A stretch of DNA of 64,000 nt, taken from NCBI GenBank assembly GCA_040954595.2, contig CM082592.2:10044001-10108000 (forward strand), read 5' to 3'. The DNA is from Balanoglossus misakiensis. Lineage: Eukaryota > Hemichordata. Under the pieces are notes generated by a model. It worked only from the letters and a program-made list of their open reading frames with translations. It was not told the DNA's origin and ran no database searches. Shown one piece after another: positions 37,034-49,000 of the stretch (the first letter of the stretch is position 1; every line of letters starts with the position of its first letter). The translations under genes were made by a program, and so were the position numbers.

Positions 37034-40000
37034 ATGTCGCGTCTTTCCAGGCGAAGCACCAATAGTCTCGAGCAGGAGCGAGAACAGTTTATCAAAGCAC
37101 AGGTAAGTTGGGTATCATATGGGCAAACCGTGCGATCAAGCTGCCGTTCGATTAAAATATGCAGTATACGAGTGATACCTCAAACGCCATGACGGCTGAT
37201 ATCGTTTGGCTTCAACGGTACTTTCAGTACTCTGATTCCAAGCTTGTTTTGGTACGTTTCCATTTGAACACAATCAGTTGAAAAAATGGTAGCGCATTTG
37301 CAAGATGTACATGTGGAACAACTTGTCTCATCAGCCCACATGTCTGTTCAGTGTCGATCATAATGTTGTGCTGGTTAGATTTTTATCGGCGGCTCAGAAT
37401 CATAACACTATCTGCGTCTGAAGGTACCAGTCTGACTCAAAATGCCACGCCCACCCATCGTTCTTCAGTTGTGTCAACGGGTGCTAGGTAACAACAAGGC
37501 GTTGATCAGTTTCTGCTAAAAATAGAAACTGCAATGAGGACAAATTAACAGTTAGGATTGCATGACACAATCGATCGATCATCACTGTTTGGCTAATTTT
37601 GACCCTGATAATTCTGATTGGCTAATTTTGACCCTGATAATTCTGATTGGTCAATTACTTGAAGGGGTTGACCCCACAGCTCTTGTGATTGGTCAATATT
37701 ACACTCTGCACTTGTGTGCAATGCACAAGCACCAGACAATTGACTTTGACCTGGAGTTGACCCTATAATGTCACAGTTTGTCCAGTATCTCTGTCTCTGA
37801 ACTTGGCTGTGCACCCAGGCCCAAAAAACACTTCAACTGTATTTTTTAGCTCTGCATTGAAAGAATGAGAACAATGTGTCTCATTGTAGTATGTGCCAAC
37901 TACCAAAAATAGCACAGTAAGATCCCGGATACTCAATAAGTCCTCTTGAAAGGAACAGACATCTTTTTCCCATACCTTACTGTTGTTCAAACTATTGCAA
38001 TTGATCAATAATGCTTTGCATCCAGTAATGCATTGAAATCTGAATGACAAGACGTTTAAAGAGAGTTTGGCAGAATCATTGCTTTGTCAGACAGTGTCAA
38101 TGTCCTCAGACAGTTGGGGATATCAGACGCCTGAGATCAGGTTGAGTCATGAAAAACAGGTGATGTGTGACACCGCATCCCCTGTCTCTCTCTCAACAGG
38201 TGTAGGCTTTGATATCCTCAACAAAATCACAGAGGCCATTGCAGGAAGGAAGTGAAACTCTCTGCATTGAGATGATGAAAACACTATTTCATTGTACAAA
38301 TTGAGTGTCTTCCTCAGTTTGAATACAGATAGAGATGTCTTCCTCCACTGTTCTGTTGTATGAAAAGGAATGATTTACAAGCGCCATTTCCATTTGACTT
38401 TACAAGCCTCTATTTCCTTTCTTTTGTACAGCAGATTATGTTAGCTACCTATCTATCAACAGATCTATAGAGGCTAACAATAATTCCGGTAGCCAGTTCA
38501 AAAAAGAATCATTCCTAACGTTAACTTGTCCAGGTTTGTGCTATAATTAAGTCGTTATTTTCTGAGCAAATATTAGAATTGACACCCAGGTCCTTGAAAT
38601 AGTGACTGATTGCCTATCACTCCACATTCCACCATTGATCTGTCAATGTCTGTAAGCTACTTGTCTTACCCACCCTCTGTCCAGTGATTATCAGCAATTA
38701 TATAACCACTTATACTATGCCTGGCAGATTGACCCTTTCACCACCATGGTCTGGTCCAGATCCATTGTTTTCTATAGTGAAGTTGGACCTCTACACAAGG
38801 AAGTGGGGATGAAAGGTTGAAGATGAAGTTTCCAACTGAATCCTGACATTCCTCAGTTGGATAAGAATATTATTGCTTTTATCAGTGGTTACTTTTTTTA
38901 CCAGACACTTTAGTCTCACACCAACAAAAGAGGGGTGTGTGTGTATAATTCCTGCAAAAGGGGTGTGTATTTCTGCATAGTTCACATACCCAGCAAATAG
39001 ACACAATTTTTATCAAGGTAAACATAACCTTTGAGATTGTTCCAGTTCAAGTGATTGAAACAAAATGAGATTGAAGCGACACGCCTATCACATGGTAATA
39101 TGCATCCGGTGTTCTCTACGTGAATTTCGGATATTCTGATAAATTATCAGCACTTAATTGATAAATGATTTGCCTGGTAATAAATAAGAGTAATAAAATA
39201 ATGATGAAGAAACTGCAAGTAAGAGGGAGAGGGGTGTGGAGGCATGGAGGCTGGCTGAGACCATAGTTAGGGCATGACTTGATATTGTAAATCACATCAT
39301 GCTCATTCACCATATGAAACCCTTTGTATGGTTACTGGTCAACAGATGTGTGTTTATTTAGGTTTAATGTCCTGTGTGGTAATTTGTTATGCCAGGTCAG
39401 AGTTTGCTCAGCCACTCCCTAGATTGTTTCGTTTTCACACACAAGAGAATCCTGGTGTTTGATCTGAAAAGTCAACTTGAATACAAAATCAACACAGCTA
39501 AGAACATTCCATTTCCAATATCTTGGTTTGACATACTTTAAACATATGTTTTATTCCAAACTTCATACATTTGCATAAATCTTTTAGATATACTCTGTGG
39601 ATATTGAAGATTAATTAAAACAACACCTTAAGGTTGTAGTCTTGTTATAATAGTTGAACAATTGAATAACAAAACTGCATTTTATCATTTTGTATGAGAA
39701 TAGACATCAATATTTGTTTTGTAGATTAGTCATCTGGTACACATGCCATTGTATCAGTTGATATGGTTCAAAACTCAACAGGTGACGTGACCTTGCTTGG
39801 GTCAGTTAGCCCGCCTGGGGGTTAGAAGAAATGTATAGGACTGCCATTGAGAATTACTGAAAATAGTTTTGTTTTTTTTAGTCTGTAATCCTTCAATGGA
39901 TCAGTCAAGTTTTTATTCAACTGTATATGGTGCTATCAGAGAAACGCTATCAATCACCTGTCAGTGGCTAGCACAGACTGGTCCACTTCCATTTAAAGTG

Positions 40001-43000
40001 CATTTCTAAATCACTTTGCGCTATTAACCACACGTTGTCTTGCATCTCAATATGCACACGAACAGATGAACAGACAGCTGAGCTCATTGAGAGTACGGGT
40101 ACCTGGAAAAATGATGCATAATTTAATACATGTATACATCAGCACAGCAACTTGTGGTGTCTCTCCAACTAACACTGAGAAGATCCTCATGCCAGCTGAC
40201 ACATTATAGCATCAACACTCAGGCTTATACTATATTTCTGGCTGCCATTCGTATAAAAAGCAAATTTAGCAACAGTTACCATAGCAACTTGAGATCTACA
40301 TCCATCTAATGAAAGATTTTCACTGGGTGGCCACATGAAAACAGTGCACACTGCCACGTGGTAGACTTAGACACACCCTTTCAACCATGTAACACGTTAC
40401 ACTAACTGTCATGGAAACGGGTGTATTTTCATGAAATAACCATGTAAAGTCAGTATGATTGATTGCTGTGGGACTATTTGTTCAGTTGTTCCGAACAAAA
40501 TATGGTTGAAAAATGTTCCCACGAATGATATTACGGATACGTGTATTAAACTGGCAATTGTCGATTGGAATTGATCATTCAGAAGTGTTAGACCAGTATA
40601 ATGACTCATGGCCATTACTGCAGACTTGTTAGACAACCAACAGAATGACTCACTCGGCTATGAGCATTACAATTTCTTCTATCAGTGCTTTCGTACCAAC
40701 CCAAGATATCATCATATGTCAAACAGACTCCTACTCTGGCCTCGACAGATGTGTTGACCTCATTTGAACTTCACAGGAAGGGATGTTTCTAATCTGACAT
40801 TTCTGATGTCATTATTTGTTTGATAAATGTTCGGTATTTATTGTGCAGTAACACTGGAGACAAAGAGTACGCACAGGGTCATGACAACCAGCAATGTGGC
40901 AAGCTTTGACAAGAAGAACAACATAATGAGAGCACATGGAGCCAAAAGTTTGTGGATGAAATTGATTTACAGTGTTGGTTGTACCAGCCACGTGTATCAG
41001 CCATACATTTTTGCTGTTCAGAGGAAGTATCTGTTTCCTTGTGATTTATTCATAGGTTGTGGTCACCATCTGAGGAGAATGACAAGGATGTTTACTATCT
41101 CTTGTTTCTAAATTTGGAGCGATTACATCCAGTACTGTAGTGCTAGCCTTGTCATGATTTATCTGCGTGTCAACTTATCAGCTGTTGGCTAGGATGAAGA
41201 CTCCACTTGCATTTAAGTTGATCACTGTCAAGGGATTCCATGTGAATAATTTAGTTTGCAGCTGCATTGTTCCTGATCTTATTAAAAGTGTGTCTTTGAA
41301 TCAATTTGTAAATTACTTATTATGTTCTTTGTTTCTTTTCTTTGCTCTGTATCGCATGACTTGGTGTTAAATGAAAAAAGAATTTCTTGTATCTTGGAGA
41401 ATCTTCACTCTTTGGCAATGCTCTGCCGGGCACTCTGTTCATCACCATGGTGATATCCAACAAAACCAGGTGGATCAAATTACTGCTTCAATGTATAGTG
41501 TTTCGGCTAATATGATTGGATTGCAAAACTCTTGTCTTCTCCTGTCAGGCTGTGTTTATTCCAAGATTGTAACATTCCACTGTTCATGCACACAGTCTAG
41601 GAGACTATACCAGAACAAGACACAGTACATATAAGATCTTGTTTTCCAAGAGGGTCAGCTCTGATCTAACTCAAAGCCGATCTGGGTTAGCCTCATGAAA
41701 TACTTTATCGCAATGATAGTACATGTACATTGTGCATTGTATGTATTACCCTCTTCTCATGACATTGTCCTTCATATTGTACAGATCACACCTCCTTGTG
41801 TATTCAGATGGGGGGAGGAAGTGTTGTTTACGTTGGTGTCAATATCTGCTTGACTGCCTCCAGTTCTGCTGTGACAAGGTCAAACACCCAAAAGCATGAT
41901 TGTCTTATAAGTTATACCGGTGATGACACTTTCTGACAGCCCCTCTCTCTAGGACGTCTTCACACTCCCACACAGTCTATCACCTGCTACTTGTCAGTGA
42001 CAGTGTCGTTCCACAGTCAAACTGTGTCCAAAGCATCTTGGATGAAGGTTGAGATGTTGTGCAACTCTTCACAGCCAGGCCTCATCACTCCACACAATCC
42101 TGATGTACAGCGTCCCTCAGTCAAAGTCTGTCAGCACCCACTCATTTACCCCCCCCCCCACCAAATTACCACTCTTTCATATGTGACTCCCCTCCCCCCT
42201 ACTTCCAACACTTCCCTCAGCCATATGCTACAGCTGAAGTTTACGCCATGTCTTGTAGACATGTTTGTATGTGAGACTCAAAGTATCAAATCCTGGCTTA
42301 TACTTCAGTGGGGATTTCAGCTGCCATGGAGAGAATTTGCTGAGAAAAGAATGGGGATTGTGAGACTAAACACTGCTGAGCTCATAAAATGTGTGCGACC
42401 TTCAGTAGGGTCAAGTCTATTGTCTTCACTCCAAAACCCTATCACAGTACTGATAAGGCAGTTCTCAAAGTTAAAACAACAACATAATTGGGTAATTTGT
42501 ACCCAGGCAATGTCACTGGTATGGCGTGGAGCCAGGTTTGCACATGTATGTTTGAAGTTAAGACCAAGTGTGTTTTTAAGAAGTGGGTGTGACGAATTCA
42601 TCGTAAAAGAATGGTGCCAAGCAAGGTTGGTATATCTTGGCACTTGAATTTTTTTATGGGAATGCGAGGAAGGAAATAAATATAAAGTAACCTTGGGGTT
42701 GGTTTACTTCTACAATGAGAGTGGAATAAACAGAATAAAAGCTGTATGCAATTAGTAACATTGTTCAGCGGGTTCCCATATTGCCTTGAGGGTTTTTCTG
42801 GCAGCCAGGGATGGTCCAGTTTTTGTTAGGGGGTTCATCTCACCACTAATTTCACAATGTGAAGTGATCACCAGATGCCCCCTCGCCAAGAATTGATGTA
42901 TCCCTATAACCAGGCATTATATGCAAAGTATACACAGACATAGGGGGTGTTTCCCCTCTTGTATCTCATAGCACACACTGTTTTTACGAGGCAACAAATA

Positions 43001-46000
43001 GACCCATTCTGTCTGTGAAATCAGCAGTAGCGATTCTGTCACCGTTACTGTAACAAGTCGGAAGGCAGTGTCACTGCAAGGATATTTCCACCGTTTGATT
43101 TCTTCTTCCACTTGAAAATCTCCTTATTTCGTCTTACTGCACTCTGTTGATTTCTGAGCAAACCTGATTGGTCCAGCCGATGGTGTAAGTGCGAGTGCCC
43201 AGCCACTTGTGATCAGTGCTGAGCGAACAGGGTTGCAAAAGACTTTGTTCCCTAGAAGTGGAGGTGGAAATAAACAGGAAACGTAGAAGTAACGGAAACA
43301 GAGCGTCATTCCGCCCGTTGACAGCAGACTTCCTAAACATCACTCGCTCGGCCGTCCTTGTGCACCGAAGTGAGAGTTAACGTCTTGTGGCTCTGTTTTT
43401 GTGGAGTTATTCTGCGGAGTGTCCGTTTCTGACTCTGCGCTTTTTCAAAAACTCACAATGCCGCGGAGAACCAGGCTGGAGGAACTACCCGACGTGGATT
43501 TTGTGGAGGAAAGTCCGAACGATGAGCAGATTTCTCAGGTTCTTGTCGGTAAAACCAAAGACGTGGTGGATGAGAAGAAAAGCGGGACAGCAGAGAAGGA
43601 AACCAGTAGCTCCATCACATTTAAGACATTTCAAAAACTGGTAGGACAAAAAGAATTGGTGTGAAATCTAGATATGACTCTGTAACAGTGATCATAATCT
43701 TTTTACACACTTTCCCACCTCATTAAATTCCTTTTTAAAATTTTTTTTACAAAAAAATATATTCACTATTTGTGTTTTGTTGATCTGACTTGTATAAAAG
43801 GGTGGGAATGTGAACCACATGTTGGAAAAAGAAAAATCTTGCTTGAAATCTGCACTGTCTGAAAGAAGGATAAGCTATTTCAGGAAGGGAAGTTTATTGG
43901 CTGCAGGTTGTATAACTGTCAGTGTCAGTTAGTTGCCACATATCGATGTTCCACAAGGCCATATCTCAAACTGGCACCATGTTTTGTTTACCTCCATTCA
44001 TCAAGGAAAGCAGTAAATAACAGCACATTTTTGTAAAAGTTACTGAAAACTCTGTTTTCCTGTAAGCCGTGTTGAGTTTTGTGGTTTTGTACATACAGTG
44101 AAGTGAAGCTGCGTCAGGTTCACGTGTCATGTTCTTGGTCCAATTTGTTCAGACTTCAAGGTTGGTGAGATCATGTTTCATAGGGATAAGTAAAACACAG
44201 TTAGTTTCCCTTCAGTGGAATGTTAGTCCTGGAGAAATCTCATTATCCTCAGATCATACTGCCCTAGGCCATTGGCAAGTGAAAAATATTTTCACACAGC
44301 GATCTCAAGTAAAGGTTTTTGGTAGTGATGATGGCTCAGTGTGTGTGTATGTGGAGAAACATCTACCTTATTGGCTCTGTCACAGCTGAGTGGAATAAAA
44401 AGAGTGCTTAGCGCTTCACATGGTGGAAATTGCATTGTTTTCCTGTGTCTGGGCTTTCTTGATTGTTTCCGCAGGTCGGCCTTGTTGGGTTTTTGTTCCA
44501 CTCAAGGACTTTGTACAATAAGACCTGTGTGTAGGTCAGGAATTGTATGTAAATGACTTTGTCTTGTAGTCTTGACTGTTGAACACTTCACATCTAAGAA
44601 CAGATTGTTGTTCCTGTCCTTATTACAATACAACAACTGCTTGGATTGAACAGACATCTTTGTAATAAAACTGAACAGTCTGTTTATAGTTGAGTTGCAG
44701 TCCGCTAACACTTCATTCATTCAGGAATAGGATGTGATGCACCTGTATGATATGATTTTTTCTCTTCTCTTTTTTTCTTAAATAGACAACCAGCATCAAC
44801 AAGGCCATCAACTCCAATGAAGTACCAGTCAAAGAAAAACACTGCAGAAATATCCTTTACACAGTTATGAACATCTTTTTGGAATCGAATATGGCTAGCC
44901 GAATGTTGCTAGCCTTGTGTCATGACCATTCAGAGTGCTTGTGTATAACGCGTGTCATTGTCATCCATGAAGTCTCAAAGCATTCGTACAAACTCATCAT
45001 TATAATATACAGTAACAAAATATTGATTTGTTATTCCTTGACTGCAACGTACGCGCCATCATTGGCACTTTCCAAGAGAAAGGGGCTGGCACATACTGGT
45101 TTGTGTGTGGGAAACTCCCTCTGCAAGGGAATCCCATCGCCTGTTGGAAGTTTTGCCATGTATGCCACAAGCTGCTCCGGGAAGGACATCCAAATGTATG
45201 TTACACCTTTCTTTGACTCATTATAAATTGAAATGTAACTGTGTTTTTTAAATATTTTCTCAAAAGTGATGGGTACTGTAATGATTGTAACAGAATAATG
45301 TTGTGTCTAATCGTTCTCATGTTGTGTTTACTGCGACAGGCCTTGACAGACTCTCAGAAATACAGAACACACATTGAAGACTTGGGAAAGATGTGGGTGA
45401 GTGATGCTTGTATGGACTGCCAGTTGTGATTGCCAAGTGGTTGTGCTGTTAGTGGTCATAGCCTGCCAGACAGTCAGTCATTGGGTCGGTTGGACGGTCG
45501 GTCAGTCAGTGAATCAGTCAGGCAGTCAGTCAGTCAGTCAGTAAGTAAGTAAAGCTGTTATACTAGTATTTGGCTCTATGCAACAAAATACATGGGTTAA
45601 AATCTTCGTTTCTTCACAGGGTCATTTGCAAGAAGGTTATGGAAAACTGATTGCAGCATATACTTTATTGATCAACACAAAGCTGGAGTTCCATTCAAAA
45701 GTAAGTGGTCATATATACCCATTTTTGTTGCTGTGTTGTCAAACTCTAACGGCGGCACTTCTGTATCAGATTATACAATTACATGTATCTGATTTTTTTT
45801 ATTCAGAATCCCAAAATGCCTGGCAATCTTCAGATGTCTGCAGATGAATTGGATCAGATAGCAGAAGGAGATGTCAATGCTTTGTAAGTTACAGCATTGC
45901 GGAATTCTGAATGAATTATACAAGTAGAATGCAAATTTTTGTGCTGTCGTGTATTCATATTTTGACCACAAACTTTGCACCCTTTCACCCCTCCTCACCA

Positions 46001-49000
46001 TACCATAGATAACAAATTTGTACAACATGAGTTTGCCCCTTTATAAAGTGAGAGAGCATTACAGGAAACTAATCTTTTGTTTTTTCAATTTTTTTGTCAT
46101 CTAGTTTTCAGTTGTCGGTAGAACTGTTCGATTACCTTGATGCTGTTCTGGCAACCCAAGATGCTGGTATGTACATTCAGTTTTGTGCTTAAATTTTGCT
46201 GTATTGATTGCTGTCACCTAGACTGTAGCATAATCTAATGGTTCACTACTTGAAATTTTCCCCATAGAGTTAACACAGAGATTGGCGGCCATTTTGAATT
46301 TCAAATTTGAGACTTTTTTTTTCTTCTTCCAGTCTTTAATTCCTTCGATCCAGCCCGGTCTAACTCCATGACGTCCACTGGACAGTGCAGATTAGCGCCA
46401 CTGATACCCATGATACAAGATGGCAGTGCTCTCTACGACCTCAGTGTGAAAATCCTCTTCAAATTACATGCTTGTGAGTATATTGTCTGTGGATGTCAAA
46501 GTGTTGCTAGAAAGTCTTTTTTTTTCAGTTTTCCATGGTTACTATATTTTAATAGAGAGTTATGACATTTGTGGCCTGGATGGGTTTTAAATAATGTAGT
46601 TTATTCCTGACAAAACACATGCATCATGCTGCTTACCATCTCAGCTGTTCCCTGAGGCTCTCCTGTTCATTGTTTTCCACCGTAGGTCTTCCACAAGACA
46701 CTCTGTCGGGACACCGAGAAAGATTCAGACAACAGTTCAAAGCGCTGAAAGAATTCTTCCGCAAAGCCAGCAACCTGCAATACTTCAAAAGACTCATCCA
46801 AGTTCCTTCTCTTCCAGCAGTGAGTGATAATTTAGGAATTACAGTAAAACCTGTCTAAACTGAACCCTGTCTATTTTGGAAACCTGTCTATACTGAACAG
46901 ACGAGTTTTGCTGTTGTAAAATACAGAAGCATTCTCAGAAGACCCGATTTCTGAACCAGATGAATTTTGATTTCTTTCACTCTTTCAGAACCCGCCAAAC
47001 TTCTTGATTGCTTCAGATTACAACACGCATGTCAGTCCTGTGGTTGTCATGGCGCAAGATGATGAGGTGGACAGTGTCGCCTCTCCAGAGAGTCCAACAG
47101 TGAGTAACGCCAGCAGTCAGAGCAAAGTCAGTATCATTTCATTTCATTTTTCACTCATATCAGAGACATTGGTAACTCTTTCACCCCTTCCTATAGTGGA
47201 ATGGTCCCATTCACGGTGACAATTTTGTTTCACGTGGAACATTCCATCTAGAATACAGGTAAAATTTGCAAGAGTACACTCATAATTTAAAAACTCACCA
47301 GTGGTAATAATACCCCCGTCCTGATCGGGAAGTGGTACAGTCTGGTTTTACATTGATTCACTTCATCATTAGGACACATCATTCACTGATCTCAGGGGTG
47401 CACAGGTGTCATTTTCAGCAAGCATAGTAATTCACCACAGTGCACCAGTACAATCATGTTAGTAAATTGGACAATATCCACTGTATTCATGAAGGGGTGA
47501 AATGGTTCAATCTTTCTTTCTTTCATTCATTGTGTGCGAATCATGACTACTAATCTTTCCAGAATTGGTTACAAATTTCCTCACAATTCACGCTGACTCC
47601 TTAGAACTCGCGTGTTCAAAGATCGCACCATATTGTGGCTAAATGTGAATCATGTCATTGACACTCAATATGTAATGGTAGACCAACATACTATATATGC
47701 AAAACAACATGCACAACACTTCATGTTTCAATTTCCTATCTCAAACCAGACCCCAGTGGACGAGACCTTGGTCATGTTCGACCAAAGCACAGACACCTTC
47801 AGCGAAAACACAAAAGTAGCCAACATCTTTGAGAATGACAACTTTGGCGCAACCACCAATGGGCAGCATGCTCCACCATTGCCACCGTTTCCTCAGCCGA
47901 GCAGAGATGAAAGGTGAGGGTTGTCATGGAAATTGCACTTCTTCACATATGCTGCGAAGTTTTATGCCTCAGACATACTTTGTAATTTTCTGTGACAGAA
48001 ATTCATATCTGAAGTGTCCACTGACTAGCTGTCTTTTTTTTGTTTCACAGGGATCTGGAAATTGAACAACTCAGGCAGGAACTGGCCACTTTGAGACGAC
48101 AGATGAACGAAATGAGAGAGGTGGACCAGAGACTGATCGATGGTTTGAAGAGAAAGTTGCAGAGTGTTGAGGAGCTGCTGCAACAGAGAGAAGAGGTAAA
48201 AATTGTGTATGCATGTCTGTCTGTCAGTCTGTCAGTCTGTCAGCCTACATGTATGTCACAGTATGTGTGCATCTGTCAGTCTGTGATTGTGTCTGTCACT
48301 GATTATAAGGGATTTTTTTTTGTGTGTTAACAGGAAATTCAAGTGTTGAGACAACAGCTTGAACAATCGACAGCAATGGCTAGCAAAGTACCGCAAGAGA
48401 AAGTTGTAGAACTTGAAAGTAAGTTGACATTTTAAACTACCACTCTACATGTCTACTATTGTCATTTGTACTAAAGTTTGCACATACTTAATCATAAGGA
48501 ATTCAACTCATACTGAAATGCATTCACTTGCAGAACGAGTCAAAGTAAATGAAGACAAGTTCAAGAAAATGAAAGATGTGTATACCAGTCTCAGAGAAGA
48601 ACATTTACAACTAATCAGAAAGGTAAGGGGTCGTGTTAGGTCATTGACATATCAACTTAGACACCAGGCAATACAACATATTGCACATAATTTTTTCGCC
48701 CATATCAACGTTGTGAGGAAATTGTGAAAATCATAAATTTCTTGGTTAAAAGAGGTTAGGTGAATCATGATTATGTGTGCTGATCTGCTTTTACTTGCAT
48801 GTTCGATAAAAAAGAGTGCGGAAACGTCCAAACAACTCACTGGTGTTATGAAATCATCTGAAGAGAAGGACAAGGCCCACCACGAGGCAGAGGAAATGAT
48901 AGATCAACTGAAGACGGCAATCAGAGAGCAGGAAACCGTTAATGAGGCACTCATCAAACAAAATGAAGACTTGGAAAAGACGGTGGAGGCAAAATCGGAA

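Larger units (their letters stand above)
37103..44785 (+). other. HIP1R intron 1 (7.7 kb)
   Basis: The region between the conserved first exon and exon 2 is AT-rich and has no second gene that I can support. It contains a 29-base tandem duplication, a perfect X-box-like palindrome, an alternative first exon at 43458-43640, and an unexplained 200-codon open frame at 42042-42647. Confidence 0.6.

Noticed and set aside
45047-45048. Earlier AC as the acceptor of the U12 intron
   Set aside because: Starting the exon at 45049 breaks the reading frame; the AC at 45051-45052 keeps the frame and the family length.
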